Origin: Spirochaeta sp.
Lineage (GTDB): Bacteria; Spirochaetota; Spirochaetia; UBA9216
DNA length: 5,466 nt
Reading direction: 5' to 3'
Assembly (NCBI GenBank): GCA_003454605.1
Contig: DMKD01000136.1
Location: 1-5,466, forward strand
The notes beneath the pieces were generated by a model. It ran no database searches. It worked only from the letters and a program-made list of their open reading frames with translations, and was not told the DNA's origin. Positions 5,193 to 5,466 of the stretch are shown piece by piece. The translations under genes were made by a program, and so were the position numbers. Each line of letters begins with the position of its first letter. Positions within the stretch are counted from its first letter, which is position 1.

Positions 5193-5466
5193 ATGAAGCG
5201 AAATATTAAACTCGTTGTTGCTTATGACGGAACTGATTTCTGCGGCTGGCAGGTGCAGAAGAACGACAGGACCGTACAGGGTGAAATAGAAGCGGCTCTC
5301 AGGCAGATCCATTCGGCCGATATCAGACTAACCGGTTCAGGACGAACCGATTCAGGAGTGCATGCCGACGGACAGACTGCAAACTTCTATACTGAAACTG
5401 ATATACCGGCTGAGAAATTTCTCTATGCGCTGAATTCCCTGCTTTCGCAGGATGTCAGAATTTTGA
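5193..5466 (+). CDS. truA: tRNA pseudouridine(38-40) synthase TruA (3' partial)
   Basis: Converts uridines 38-40 of the tRNA anticodon arm to pseudouridine. Only the first 91 residues fall in the window; the family is about 240-270 residues. The start KLVVAYDGTDFCGWQVQ (6-22) is the classic TruA opening. SGRTDSGVHA (49-58) contains the catalytic aspartate D53, and QTANF (60-64) continues the core. The frame stays open to the window edge. ATG 5193 lies 6 nt after the DUF2225 stop and has only a weak GGTGA (5178-5182) as Shine-Dalgarno, so coupling to the upstream gene may help initiation. It is the last visible member of the folP operon; whether the operon continues is not visible. Confidence 0.96.
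   Translation, partial: MKRNIKLVVAYDGTDFCGWQVQKNDRTVQGEIEAALRQIHSADIRLTGSGRTDSGVHADGQTANFYTETDIPAEKFLYALNSLLSQDVRIL

Noticed and set aside
4854..5312. Long minus-strand open frame opposite the DUF2225 and truA genes (152 codons)
   Set aside because: It is a shadow of two well-supported plus-strand genes; the translation has no recognisable domain and it crosses the junction between them.

Overview
The window reads as an ordinary chromosomal stretch of a spirochaete of moderate GC content. The strongest reason is gene order: cdaA - cdaR (ybbR) - acpS - DUF2225 protein - truA. From memory, this is the order of Borrelia burgdorferi BB_0008 to BB_0012, although no search was run. A small lipoprotein with a relaxed lipobox fits the same group. 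I see no rRNA, tRNA, CRISPR array, insertion sequence or phage gene.

Layout. The left end (2-748, +) is a GNAT-type acetyltransferase with a C-terminal thioredoxin-like/YoaP-like extension, cut at its 5' end by the window edge. It converges, 18 bp apart, on a 187-residue lipoprotein of unknown function (767-1330, -). A 59-bp divergent spacer (1331-1389) separates the lipoprotein from a tightly packed plus-strand operon that runs off the right end: folP (dihydropteroate synthase), cdaA (c-di-AMP synthase), cdaR/ybbR (CdaA regulator), acpS (holo-ACP synthase), a DUF2225 zinc-ribbon/helical protein, and truA (tRNA pseudouridine synthase, 3' part missing). The five junctions are +1, -8, -4, +1 and +6 nt, so co-transcription and translational coupling are likely.

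How the genes work together. CdaA and CdaR form the membrane-bound c-di-AMP synthesis module. The other operon members are housekeeping enzymes: folate synthesis, activation of acyl carrier protein for lipid synthesis, and tRNA modification. The usual Firmicutes partner glmM is absent here and acpS follows cdaR directly.

The most interesting signal is in the divergent spacer. Both folP and the lipoprotein gene have a sigma70-like -10 hexamer ending exactly 6 nt before the ATG. Their -35 elements overlap by one base, and neither start has a Shine-Dalgarno. This predicts two leaderless mRNAs from mutually exclusive back-to-back promoters, whereas cdaA, cdaR, acpS and the DUF2225 gene have normal Shine-Dalgarno sequences.
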